Assembly: GCA_036524675.1 (NCBI GenBank)
Contig: DATDBU010000135.1
Location: 1-22,630, forward strand
Origin: DATDAW01 sp036524675
Lineage (GTDB): Bacteria > Verrucomicrobiota > Verrucomicrobiia > Chthoniobacterales > DASVRZ01
Direction of reading: 5' to 3'
DNA length: 22,630 nucleotides
The notes under the pieces were generated by a model that was given only the letters and a program-made list of their open reading frames with translations, did no database searches and was not told the origin of the DNA. Numbering within the stretch: the stretch's first letter is position 1; each line of letters begins with the position of its first letter. Positions 1 to 7,222 of this stretch are shown here, piece by piece. Made by a program: the position numbers and the translations under genes.

Positions 1-752
1 GACTTCAAACTGGGTAGGCTTCGCGTCCTGGTTGCCATAACTTGAGAAGTCTCCCGCCGAAAATGCAATGGTAGTGATTTCAATATCCGACGCCGACTGG
101 GGGTCAAAACCGTGCTCAAACTCCACCATATCGGTCACGCCATCGCCGTCCGTATCGACTTCGAGCGGATTGGAGCCAAACGCCATTTCCTCCACATTGG
201 AAAGACCGTCTGAATCCAGATCCGCAGCGGCTGTTTCGTCGAGATCTCCAAAAACCGCCAGTTCCCATCCATCCGCAAGACCGTCCCCGTCGGAATCACC
301 CGGAACAGCTTCGACCAGTGAAAAAGCGACCGCGTCCGCAAAAACATAGCCCGTCGTCCCGGCATTGGTTAATTTAACCTTTCCACGCCCGCCCGCCTCA
401 AAATAGTAACGGCCAAGCGATACCCACGTCCCGCCGCTCAGGCGCTCATTGACGAGCAGATTCGAAATGCCACCCCAATGACTAACTGTAAATGGAACTG
501 CTTGCGAGGCGCTCGGGTGAGCCGGATACCGGACAAACACTTCATACAAACCTGACTGAGCGAAACTCGGAAGGAACTCGGCGGCTGCAAATCCCTTCCC
601 GGTGTTTGAATCGGTACTAAAATTAGTCCCAAAATAGCCGACGCTGGTGGTCGCCGATGTCCAACCGCCGCTCAGGCGCACCCTTACGGTGTCTGCGTTG
701 TCCGCGATCTCGTCTCCAATCCAGTCCAGGCGTACCGCATCCGCCAGGACTT
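1..752 (-). pseudogene. C-terminal part of secreted golvesin-like/TSP3 protein, cut by IS insertion
   Basis: This is the downstream portion of a gene whose 5' part lies at 2004-2443; the reading frame is open to the window edge, so the true C-terminus is not seen. The translated segment begins with the end of a first golvesin-C-like domain (VLADAVRLDW). A second complete copy follows (from about EIADNAD to GYVFADAVAF), then a TSP3-like calcium-binding region at about 124-300 with DSDGDGLADGWE, DLDSDGLSNVEE and DTDGDGVTDMVE. Golvesin-C-like beta-sandwich domains are known in secreted or cell-surface proteins and are presumed to bind carbohydrate. TSP3 repeats bind calcium and often link domains in extracellular enzymes. 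The catalytic or adhesive part, if any, lies outside the window. The fragment has lost its own start and signal peptide, so it is probably not expressed as a secreted product. Confidence 0.8.
743..752. repeat. Target-site duplication, left copy (10 bp)
   Basis: GCCAGGACTT directly abuts the IS left end and is repeated exactly at 2004-2013. Ten base pairs is within the ISAs1-family range. Confidence 0.93.
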
Positions 753-770
753 CAGGGCAAACGCATCTAA
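753..770 (+). repeat. IS left terminal inverted repeat (IRL)
   Basis: The sequence CAGGGCAAACGCATCTAA is the exact reverse complement of 1986-2003, and the match stops at 18 bp. It marks the outer boundary of the element, directly next to the 10-bp target duplication. Confidence 0.95.
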
Positions 771-802
771 TTGTTTACGACTTCTTTCAAAGCATATAAC
801 GC

Positions 803-825
803 AAGTAGCTTGTTATAAGCTACTT
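803..825 (+). promoter_or_regulatory. Perfect 9-bp dyad in the transposase leader of the IS
   Basis: AAGTAGCTT at 803-811 and AAGCTACTT at 817-825 are exact reverse complements separated by GTTAT. The dyad lies between the left terminal repeat and the transposase ATG (868), in an AT-rich stretch with -10-like hexamers (TATAAC at 795-800). As RNA it would form a 9-bp, 5-nt-loop hairpin. As DNA it could be an operator. Many insertion sequences carry such structures to limit transposase expression from outside transcription, but that role here is inference. Confidence 0.5.
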
Positions 826-867
826 ATATATCTGTACTTTTTTCTTCGTGCTTGAGACAAGCTTGGG

Positions 868-1989
868 ATGCGACAAATCCCAAGTTTGAGCCACCATCTG
901 AGCATTATCAGCGATCCGCGCGTGGATCGCACCAAGGCCCACTCGCTTCATGACATTCTCATGATCGCCATTGCGGCGATGCTGTGCGGAGCAGAGAGTT
1001 TCGTGGATTTCGAGGACTTCGCTAAAGCCAAAGAGTTTTGGCTACGTGGCTTCCTCGCTCTGCCCAAGGGCATCCCCTCCCACGATACTTTCGGACGGGT
1101 GTTTGCCGCGATGGACAACAAGGAGTTTGCCGAGAGCTTCAGCAACTGGACACAGAGCCTGCGCAAGCACCTGCATCAAGAAATTGTCGCCATCGATGGC
1201 AAGACCCTGCGGCGCAGCCATGACAGGAGCCGCTCCAAGAGCGCCATCCATATGGTGAGTGCCTGGGCACGCGAAAACGGCCTGGTTCTTGGCCAAATCA
1301 AAGTCGATGAGAAGAGCAATGAAATTACGGCGATCCCACAATTGCTGCGGGCCTTGGAACTGAAGGGCGCTATCGTGACTCTCGATGCCATGGGCACGCA
1401 AAAGCAGATTGCCCGGGAGATCATTGAAGCCGATGCCGACTTCGTTCTCGCCCTCAAAGGCAACCACGAGCGGGTGCATGAGGAGGTCAGCGCCTTTCTG
1501 CGCGATGCCCGCGAGAAGAACTTTCAGAAAACGACACATGACTTCTTTGAAAGCGTGGAAAAGGATCACGGGCGCATTGAGAGCCGCCGCTATTGGATTA
1601 GCGAAGACATCGGCTGGTTCGAAGACCGTGGCCTCTGGGAGGGACTGCGCAGCGTGGGAATGGTCGAGAGTGTGCGCGAAATCCAAGGAGTCTCCACTTG
1701 CGAGGTGCGCTTCTATCTAAGCAGTCTTCCCGCCGAGGCCAAAACCTTCGCCCGTGCCGTACGGGGCCATTGGGCCATTGAAAACTCCCTGCATTGGTCG
1801 CTGGATGTTTGCTTTGGTGAGGACAACTCACGGGTGCGAGCCGGATATGCCGCCGAAAACATGGCCATCCTTCGCCATTTCACCCTGAACTTACTCAAGC
1901 GCGACACGTCAAAAAAACGTGGCATCAACGGTAAACAGAAAAACGCCTCCTGGGATCATTCCTATCTTCTCTCCCTCCTCGGATTTTAG
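868..1989 (+). CDS. ISAs1-family transposase (DDE type)
   Basis: The 373-residue protein is the full length expected for ISAs1-family transposases. It has the N-terminal DPR-x4-KAHSLHDIL region of the DDE_Tnp_1-associated domain. A DDE catalytic core follows, with likely acidic residues D110 (in AIDGKT), D173 (in TLDAMGTQ) and E305 (in HWAIENSLHWSLD). The HW-x-IENSLHW-x-LDV-x-F-x-ED signature near residues 301-319 is characteristic of the family. The start ATG at 868 follows the leader that carries a 9-bp perfect dyad. The stop codon TAG (1987-1989) lies inside the right terminal repeat. No frameshift or internal stop is seen, so the enzyme is probably active. Confidence 0.95.
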   Translation: MRQIPSLSHHLSIISDPRVDRTKAHSLHDILMIAIAAMLCGAESFVDFEDFAKAKEFWLRGFLALPKGIPSHDTFGRVFAAMDNKEFAESFSNWTQSLRKHLHQEIVAIDGKTLRRSHDRSRSKSAIHMVSAWARENGLVLGQIKVDEKSNEITAIPQLLRALELKGAIVTLDAMGTQKQIAREIIEADADFVLALKGNHERVHEEVSAFLRDAREKNFQKTTHDFFESVEKDHGRIESRRYWISEDIGWFEDRGLWEGLRSVGMVESVREIQGVSTCEVRFYLSSLPAEAKTFARAVRGHWAIENSLHWSLDVCFGEDNSRVRAGYAAENMAILRHFTLNLLKRDTSKKRGINGKQKNASWDHSYLLSLLGF

Positions 1990-2003
1990 ATGCGTTTGCC
2001 CTG
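1986..2003 (-). repeat. IS right terminal inverted repeat (IRR), overlapping the transposase stop codon
   Basis: The sequence is the exact reverse complement of 753-770. The transposase stop TAG at 1987-1989 lies within this repeat, so coding sequence and transposase-binding end overlap. Confidence 0.95.
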
Positions 2004-2013
2004 GCCAGGACTT
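2004..2013. repeat. Target-site duplication, right copy (10 bp)
   Basis: GCCAGGACTT directly abuts the IS right end and matches 743-752 exactly. Keeping a single copy restores the interrupted frame. Confidence 0.93.
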
Positions 2014-2443
2014 GACCGCTGGTCCCCGCATTGAGAATCTCGACATAGGAATCCGCATTCAGATAGTACCCGCCGATGCCGTTCCACATTTTACCATTCA
2101 CCCGTTGGTTAACAATCCTGCGGGTCACTCCATCCCTATGATGCACATCTACCGGTGTGTTTAAAGAATAGGCCGGACTCGAAAGCGACCACAGCGAAAC
2201 CGCATACCAGCCCGGCCGCGCAACGGACGTTGTAAACCGCGCCGACTTTTGACCCTTACCCGTATTACCGTCCGTCAAATAATTGGTAGCCCACTGACCG
2301 CTGGTGCTACTAACCGTCCAGGCTCCCGCTGTCTGAAACGAGGCGGAGTTGGCGTTGTCGATAATCTGGGCCGGCGGCGTTTGAGCCGCCAGCAATTGAA
2401 CAAGGGAAAGGAAGAGAGAAAGCGCGCCGATCCAACGATACAT
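2004..2443 (-). pseudogene. N-terminal part of secreted golvesin-like/TSP3 protein, truncated by IS insertion
   Basis: The start ATG at 2443 is supported by the Shine-Dalgarno AAAGGAG at 2448-2454 and by an immediate signal peptide: MYRW, a hydrophobic core, then LLAAQ with likely cleavage after LAA. A golvesin-C-like domain follows, running from IIDNANSASF to NAGTSGQ, where the frame enters the insertion sequence. Past the target duplication the frame reads non-homologous residues from the IS end. Joining 2014-2443 to 1-752, thus dropping the IS and one 10-bp duplication, gives 394 uninterrupted codons and recreates NAGTSGQVLADAVRLDW. This matches the equivalent place in repeat 2 (NAGTTGYVFADAVAF). 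The exact function of the intact protein is unknown; secretion and a carbohydrate or matrix role are inferred from the domains. Confidence 0.8.
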
Positions 2444-2447
2444 AGAA

Positions 2448-2454
2448 CTCCTTT
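2448..2454 (-). promoter_or_regulatory. Shine-Dalgarno of the interrupted secreted-protein gene
   Basis: AAAGGAG lies 4 bases before the ATG at 2443. It decides this start over an upstream in-frame ATG at 2551, and places the signal peptide at the N-terminus. Clear SD sites are uncommon in this window. Confidence 0.7.
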
Positions 2455-2740
2455 CAAGAAATCCCTTCCAACGCCGGGCTGGAGGGCAACTCCATCGGCC
2501 AAACCACATCGGACATCTGAAAGGGGAACAAAAGTCATAACGACACCGCATCCTTGCAAGATTACAACGAAGGCAGCAAGTAAATTTTTTAGGAATTTTT
2601 ACTCATAGGAGCGAAGTCCTAAACCGAGTTTGCTAGACATCACTTTCTGCTGACATTAACACGGGCTATTTACTGACGCGCAGCAGCGCCAAATATATAT
2701 TAGAGCGCTCGTGCACCTGAACGGTTTTCCATATCTACCG

Positions 2741-2758
2741 GAACCCGATCCCGGGTTC
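2741..2758. other. Strong 7-bp hairpin next to the candidate RNA
   Basis: GAACCCG (2741-2747) and CGGGTTC (2752-2758) are perfect complements around a 4-nt loop. No T-run follows on either strand, so it is not a classical intrinsic terminator. It lies 23 bp from the outer stem of the candidate folded RNA and might belong to the same transcript. Confidence 0.45.
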
Positions 2759-2781
2759 GCGCCCCGCATCCATTCGCCAGG

Positions 2782-2879
2782 GAGAAAGTCCGGCTAGTGC
2801 ATTCTCAAGGCTACAGAGCCGTCTGGGTGGTCTGCGACCGGCCAGACTGAATGGCAGGAGTTTCTCGGTGGGCCGCCGG
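2782..2879. ncRNA. Candidate structured RNA element (three-way junction with possible pseudoknot)
   Basis: Complementary segments nest cleanly. GAGAAA (2782-2787) pairs with TTTCTC (2861-2866). CATTC (2800-2804) pairs with GAATG (2849-2853). Inside that are GGCT/AGCC (2809-2812, 2817-2820, loop ACAG) and a long hairpin GTCTGG/CCAGAC (2821-2826, 2842-2847) stacked on GGTC/GACC (2829-2832, 2836-2839, 3-nt loop). Junction linkers are 4, 0 and 1 nt. CCGGC (2790-2794), in the internal loop, can pair with GCCGG (2875-2879) outside the outer stem, giving a pseudoknot. All pairs are Watson-Crick, so either strand could fold. The minus strand would place it in the leader of the secreted-protein gene. 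I recognise no known RNA family; chance folding of GC-rich DNA is not excluded. Confidence 0.3.
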
Positions 2880-2890
2880 CTGCCCTCCAA

Positions 2891-4648
2891 CTACATTCGT
2901 TCCGGCACTTCGATGCCTAGCAATTCGAGTCCGCGCTCCAGAATTCGTGCCGTCGTAGCGCAGAGGGCAAGACGCGTCTCGCGGGTCGCTCCTTCAGATT
3001 TCAGCACCGGGCAGGTTTCGAAAAAGCTGTGAAAGGTCGAAGCCAGTTCGTAAAGATAGTTTGCGAGAATGTTAGGCCGGTGATCGTCAAGAACCGTCGG
3101 GAGCACCTCTCCGAACTGCAGAAGTTTTTTGGCGAGGCCAATTTCCGCAGCCTCCGACAGGACGATGTTCTCCGCCGACACCTTGGGAGAACCTCCCTTC
3201 CGGAAAATGGACTGAATTCTAACATGGCTGTACTGCAAATACGGCGCCGTGTTTCCCTGGAAACTCAGCATTTTATCCCACGAGAAAACATAGTCGCTTT
3301 GCCGGTTGGGCAGCAGATCCGCATATTTGACGGCGCCAAGGCCGACAATCCGGGCGACTTCACGGCGTTCGTCCTCGGGAAGTTCAGGATTCTTCTCGGA
3401 AACCAATGCAAACGCTCTTTCCTCCGCTTCATCAAGAAGATTGGCCAGCTTGACGGTTTCACCGGAGCGCGTTTTGAAAGGCTTGCCATCGCTACCCAGA
3501 ATGGTCCCGAACCACACATGACTCAGCCTGACTTTCGCAGCCGCTTCGGGCTGCCAACGGCGGAAGATGGCGAAAAGCTGCCGGAAATGCATCTGCTGAC
3601 GGCCGTCCGTGGTAACGATGATTTCATCCGGCGCCCACGTTTTAAGACGGTAGTCGAGGGTAGCAATGTCGGTGGTCGTATAGTTAAAACCACCGTCGCT
3701 TTTCTGCACGAGAGCCGGGTTGTCCCGCCAGCCGTCTTTATCCTTGATAAGGAACGGATCCTCCTCCGGTTTCACCGAGCCGTCGGAAAAAACGCACCAT
3801 GCCCCTTCACTTTCCCGTACGATACCGGCTTTTTTCAACGAATCGACGACTTCCTTGAGCCATGGATTATAGAAGCTTTCGCCGAGCACAACGTCGAAAC
3901 GAATTCCGAGACGCCCATAGACGGTCTCAAACTGGCGCTCGGAAAGCCGGATCATTTCCTTCCAGAGGTCGAGATTTTCCGTGTCGCCGGATTGGAGCAG
4001 AACGAGCTCCTGCCGCACGCGGTCCAACGTTGAGGGATCGTCCTTGCAACGCGCAGAAATGAGTTTGTAAAGCCGTTCCATCTCCGCAGTCGGATCGGCA
4101 GTAAGCGCGTCCGGATTCAACTCCGTTTTCCAGCCCGTGAGCAGCATACCGAACTGCGTGCCCCAATCGCCGATATGATTGTCGCGGATAACGCTGTGCC
4201 CGAGGAATTCGGCAATCCGGGCAAGCGTATCACCAAGGATCGTCGAGCGGAGATGGCCGATGTGCATCGGCTTGGCAACATTAGGGGAACTGAAATCAAC
4301 GACGTACTTTTTGGGCTCCTTCAGCGGAGGAATGCCCAGGCGGTCATCACCGGCAAGCTGCGAAAACTGGCGTGCCAGCCAGTCTGTTTTGAGACGGAAG
4401 TTGATGAAACCGGGGCCCGCGATCTCCGGCTTTTCCGAAATATCGGCCAAATCGAGGCGTGAAATAATTTCCGCCGCGACCTCGCGCGGGTTGCGCCTGG
4501 CCGCTTTGGCGACAGTCATCGCCACATTACTTTGATAATCGCCGAAACGGGAATCCGTGGCCGGACCGATCTGAATAGTCGCCTCGGGAAATTTCGGGAG
4601 GACGGCTTCGGAAAGTTTTTCCGCGAGAAGCGCCTGCGGTGTCTGCAT
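2891..4648 (-). CDS. argS: Arginyl-tRNA synthetase
   Basis: ArgRS charges tRNA-Arg with arginine in the cytoplasm. The 585-residue protein has the full class I ArgRS layout. An N-terminal Add-1 domain (with GDYQSNVAM at about 37-45) is followed by the Rossmann core with the HIGH box at 129-132 in SPNVAKPMHIGHLRSTILGD. There is a divergent KMSKS-loop equivalent around GKPFKTRSGETVKL. The C-terminal DALR anticodon-binding domain begins near GNTAPYLQYSHVRIQSIFRK and ends in LGIEVPERM. Lack of a canonical KMSKS is normal for many ArgRS. The start ATG (4648) lies 20 bp after the ptsN stop, with no good Shine-Dalgarno, suggesting cotranscription with ptsN. Identification is secure. Confidence 0.97.
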   Translation of the reverse strand: MQTPQALLAEKLSEAVLPKFPEATIQIGPATDSRFGDYQSNVAMTVAKAARRNPREVAAEIISRLDLADISEKPEIAGPGFINFRLKTDWLARQFSQLAGDDRLGIPPLKEPKKYVVDFSSPNVAKPMHIGHLRSTILGDTLARIAEFLGHSVIRDNHIGDWGTQFGMLLTGWKTELNPDALTADPTAEMERLYKLISARCKDDPSTLDRVRQELVLLQSGDTENLDLWKEMIRLSERQFETVYGRLGIRFDVVLGESFYNPWLKEVVDSLKKAGIVRESEGAWCVFSDGSVKPEEDPFLIKDKDGWRDNPALVQKSDGGFNYTTTDIATLDYRLKTWAPDEIIVTTDGRQQMHFRQLFAIFRRWQPEAAAKVRLSHVWFGTILGSDGKPFKTRSGETVKLANLLDEAEERAFALVSEKNPELPEDERREVARIVGLGAVKYADLLPNRQSDYVFSWDKMLSFQGNTAPYLQYSHVRIQSIFRKGGSPKVSAENIVLSEAAEIGLAKKLLQFGEVLPTVLDDHRPNILANYLYELASTFHSFFETCPVLKSEGATRETRLALCATTARILERGLELLGIEVPERM

Positions 4649-4668
4649 GAAACAACGAGCCGGAACCG

Positions 4669-5136
4669 TCAGGCTTTGGCGGCCTTGTTTTCGAAGATGG
4701 CGAGAATCTCTTCCGCGCCGGTTGCCGTGCCCAGCTGGTTGCGGACATTCCTGTCATTGAGAAACTTGGCGATGGCGGCCAGCGTGCGCAGGTGAATTTG
4801 GAACTGATCTTTCGGGACCACGAAGAGAACGATGAACTTGACAGGCGCGTTGTCGAGAGAATCGAACTCGATGCCGGTGGACGACCGGCCAAACGCGGCG
4901 ACGACTTCATTCACGCATTCGGACGACGCATGCGGGATCGCGATGCCAAAGCCGATACCGGTGGACATGGTTTCTTCGCGTTGCTTGAGCGCAGCAAGAA
5001 CCCGATCGCGGCTGGACGCGTCGATTTTTTTCCGGGCTACGAGAAGGTCCACCAATTCGACAATCGCGGCCCAACGCTCGGTAGCCTGCATTTGAGGCAG
5101 GATTTGATCGGTGGTCAGAAGGGTTCCTAACGTCAT
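4669..5136 (-). CDS. ptsN: PTS IIA-like nitrogen regulatory protein (PtsN family)
   Basis: This 155-residue protein is a single PTS EIIA type-2 (fructose/nitrogen) domain. The phospho-accepting histidine is H69 in GFGIAIPHASSE. The family features around it are present: VLAALKQREETMSTG before it, and the FIVLFVVPKDQFQIHLRTLAAIAKFL segment after it. EIIA-Ntr proteins take phosphate from a PTS phosphorelay and regulate potassium, nitrogen or stress functions rather than transport; no sugar EIIB/EIIC is nearby, which fits a regulatory role. It sits between dxs (150 bp upstream) and argS (20 bp downstream). The ATG at 5136 lacks a strong Shine-Dalgarno but is the natural domain start. Confidence 0.88.
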   Translation of the reverse strand: MTLGTLLTTDQILPQMQATERWAAIVELVDLLVARKKIDASSRDRVLAALKQREETMSTGIGFGIAIPHASSECVNEVVAAFGRSSTGIEFDSLDNAPVKFIVLFVVPKDQFQIHLRTLAAIAKFLNDRNVRNQLGTATGAEEILAIFENKAAKA

Positions 5137-5286
5137 ATTTCGGTGATACGGGTCGGCGCCGGAGGGTTTCGCACCATACCAATCGAGTTGGTGATGAAAA
5201 GCGAAAAATCAACGGGGAGGGTCAGTACCTCAGACCTGTGTGCATCCGAGGCACGAACTAGTCGGCCAAGAGTGGGCGTGATGACA

Positions 5287-7194
5287 TCAGGCGGCTGTTT
5301 TCGGAAGCGGATGAGTCACCGTCTTCAGGTTCAGGAACGGCCTGATCTTTGTGATGGCAGCTTCAGCCGTCAGGCCGTGTTTGCGACGGAGAATCGGGAT
5401 CGTCCCGTGCTCGATGAATTGATCAGGCCATCCGATGCGAACCACTGGCGTCTTGATTCCGCTGTCGCCCAGTTGTTCCATCACCGCACAGCCATAGCCA
5501 TTGTGCAGGACATGATCTTCAAACGTGCAGACGACTTCGACGCCACGAGCGAAAAATTCCAGTGTGGCAACGTCCAGCGGCTTGATCCAACGCGGGTTGA
5601 TAAGCGCGACGGAAATGCCTTCCGCTTCAAGCAGGCGTGCTGTCTCTTGCGCGACTTCGAACATGTTGCCCAGACCAAAAAGGGCGACCTGCCGGCCATG
5701 CTGCACGACTTCGGATTTGCCGATCTCGAGAAGCCGGGGTGAGGATTTCGGCTGCGCTCCAATGCCAGCGCCGCGCGGATAACGGATCGCGATAGGGCCG
5801 TCGTTGTAATGGGTCATCGTCCAAAGCATGTCCACGAATTCCTCTTCATCGCGGGGCTGCATGAAGGCGAGGCCAGGAACGTGTCGCAAGTATCCGATGT
5901 CGAACAGGCCATGATGCGTCGGGCCGTCGTCGCCGCTGAGACCGGCGCGGTCCATGCAGAGCGCGACATTGAGATTCTGCAGCGCAATGTCGTGAATGAT
6001 CATGTCATACGCGCGCTGCATGAACGTCGAGTAAATGGCCAAAAACGGTTTGTATCCCTGTGTCGCAAGGCCGCAGGCGAATAAAGCCGCATGTTCCTCG
6101 GCGATGCCGACGTCAAAAAAGCGATCCGGATGCGCCTTCTGGAAATGGGTAAGCCCCGTTCCAGTGGGCATTGCGGCGGTTATGGCGACGATTTTGTTGT
6201 TCGTGTCGGCGAACTTGGCGAGCTTCTGACCGATCAGTTCGGAATACGTCGGCAACGGAGCCTTGGCGGTTTCGCCATTATCGACAGCGAATTTACCGAG
6301 GCCATGAAATTTGTCCGGCTTCGCGATGGCAGGAGCGTAGCCTTTTCCCTTTTGGGTGAGGATATGAAGGATGACCGGCTCATCCTGGGTCTTCAGAAAC
6401 TCGAACGTGCGGGTGAGCAGCGGAATGTCGTGACCATCGATCGGGCCATAATAGCGAATGCCGAGATCCTCGAACAAAACACTGGGAACCAGAAGGTTTT
6501 TCACACCGGATTCGACTTTGTGGGCCAGATTCAGGACACTCTTTCCTCCGAGGCGCTGAATGAAATTCGCAGCCCGATGATGCAAATGCGTGTAAGCCGG
6601 GTGCGTAGTGATTTTGTTCAGATAATGGGCAATAGCGCCCACATTTTTCGCGATCGACCACTCATTATCGTTGAGCACGATGATGAAACGCCGGGTAGCC
6701 TCAGCGACGTTGTTAAGCGCTTCGTAGCTCGTGCCGCAGGTAAAAGCGGCGTCGCCCGCAATGCAGACCACATTTTCGCTGGAGCCACGTTTGTCGCGGC
6801 CTACTGCCATTCCCAGCGCTGCAGAAAGCGCGGTCCCGGCATGGCCCGCACCGTAGCTGTCGTGGGGGCTTTCGGTCCGCAAAAGGAAGCCGTTGAGGCC
6901 CTGGTACTGGCGGATCGTCTGAATGCGATCGCGACGGCCGGTGAGGAGCTTGTGAACGTAACCCTGGTGGCTGACATCGAAGACAAACTTGTCGTCCGGG
7001 GTATCGAAAACGCGATGTAACGCGATGGTGAGTTCAACAACGCCGAGATTTGGCCCAAGGTGGCCTCCCGTTTCTGAAAGGACCTTAATGAGCTCGTCGC
7101 GAATTTCCTGCGCGAGTTGCGGGAGTTGATTCTCGTCGAGATTTTTGACGTCGGCAGGAGATTTGATCTGATCGAGCAGAGAACGGGTGGACAT
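5287..7194 (-). CDS. dxs: 1-deoxy-D-xylulose-5-phosphate synthase
   Basis: DXS condenses pyruvate and glyceraldehyde-3-phosphate with thiamine diphosphate, the first step of the MEP isoprenoid pathway. From the chosen start the protein is 635 residues, the usual length. It has DVSHQGYVHKLLTGRRD (catalytic His near 76), GAGHAGTALSAALG, the ThDP motif GDAAFTCG (147-154) ending in LNDNEWSI, FFDVGIAEEHAALFACGLA with the catalytic Glu, and DRAGLSGDDGPTHHG. The ThDP motif has GDA instead of the usual GDG. The start at 7194 (MSTRSLLDQIKSPADVK) matches the family N-terminus and avoids overlap. An ATG at 7239 would add 15 residues and overlap xseB by 17 bp. The neighbour xseB is a common partner of isoprenoid genes. 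Confidence 0.96.
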   Translation of the reverse strand: MSTRSLLDQIKSPADVKNLDENQLPQLAQEIRDELIKVLSETGGHLGPNLGVVELTIALHRVFDTPDDKFVFDVSHQGYVHKLLTGRRDRIQTIRQYQGLNGFLLRTESPHDSYGAGHAGTALSAALGMAVGRDKRGSSENVVCIAGDAAFTCGTSYEALNNVAEATRRFIIVLNDNEWSIAKNVGAIAHYLNKITTHPAYTHLHHRAANFIQRLGGKSVLNLAHKVESGVKNLLVPSVLFEDLGIRYYGPIDGHDIPLLTRTFEFLKTQDEPVILHILTQKGKGYAPAIAKPDKFHGLGKFAVDNGETAKAPLPTYSELIGQKLAKFADTNNKIVAITAAMPTGTGLTHFQKAHPDRFFDVGIAEEHAALFACGLATQGYKPFLAIYSTFMQRAYDMIIHDIALQNLNVALCMDRAGLSGDDGPTHHGLFDIGYLRHVPGLAFMQPRDEEEFVDMLWTMTHYNDGPIAIRYPRGAGIGAQPKSSPRLLEIGKSEVVQHGRQVALFGLGNMFEVAQETARLLEAEGISVALINPRWIKPLDVATLEFFARGVEVVCTFEDHVLHNGYGCAVMEQLGDSGIKTPVVRIGWPDQFIEHGTIPILRRKHGLTAEAAITKIRPFLNLKTVTHPLPKTAA

Positions 7195-7222
7195 GGAATC
7201 AACGATCGGGGGAACGGAAAGA

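Larger units (their letters stand above)
753..2003 (+). mobile_element. Complete ISAs1-family insertion sequence, 1251 bp
   Basis: The ends are perfect 18-bp inverted repeats (CAGGGCAAACGCATCTAA at 753-770, complement at 1986-2003), flanked by an exact 10-bp direct repeat GCCAGGACTT at 743-752 and 2004-2013. One intact transposase (868-1989) fills the element. ISAs1-family elements are typically about 1.2-1.4 kb with 8-10 bp target duplications, which fits. The intact ends, duplication and full-length transposase indicate a recent insertion, probably still transposition-competent. It interrupts a secreted-protein gene on the opposite strand. Confidence 0.95.
2444..2890. other. Gene-free interval between argS 3' end and the secreted-protein gene (447 bp)
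   Basis: No convincing coding sequence is seen on either strand. From the argS side, the interval holds a potentially folded segment (2782-2879) and a strong hairpin (2741-2758). It then has an AT-rich patch with TATATATT near 2690-2701 and two small AT-rich dyads near 2578-2622. On the minus strand all of this would be the 3' region of argS or the 5' leader of the secreted-protein gene. I find no tRNA, known riboswitch core or U-tract terminator. Confidence 0.6.

Noticed and set aside
1042..1686. Open frame antisense to the IS transposase (214 codons)
   Set aside because: It lies entirely opposite conserved transposase coding sequence and shows no recognisable domain.
2489..2508. TTTGGCC-N-GTTGC on the minus strand, resembling a sigma-54 promoter before the secreted-protein gene
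   Set aside because: The GG to GC spacing is 11 bp rather than 10, and the -24 element is poor.
2741..2796. GGGTTCGCGCCCCG and a nearby GCCA looked like the T-arm and end of a tRNA; GAAAGTCCGG looked like an RNase P RNA core
   Set aside because: No acceptor 5' strand, D-arm or anticodon arm can be built, A58 is missing and the spacing to CCA is off by one. The RNase P match is a short coincidence with no partner regions.
3029..4033. Long open frame antisense to argS (334 codons)
   Set aside because: It is the complement of the well-supported argS reading frame, with no family similarity and no ribosome site. The long antisense frames opposite dxs (6091-7020) and ftsH (13571-14302) are rejected for the same reason.
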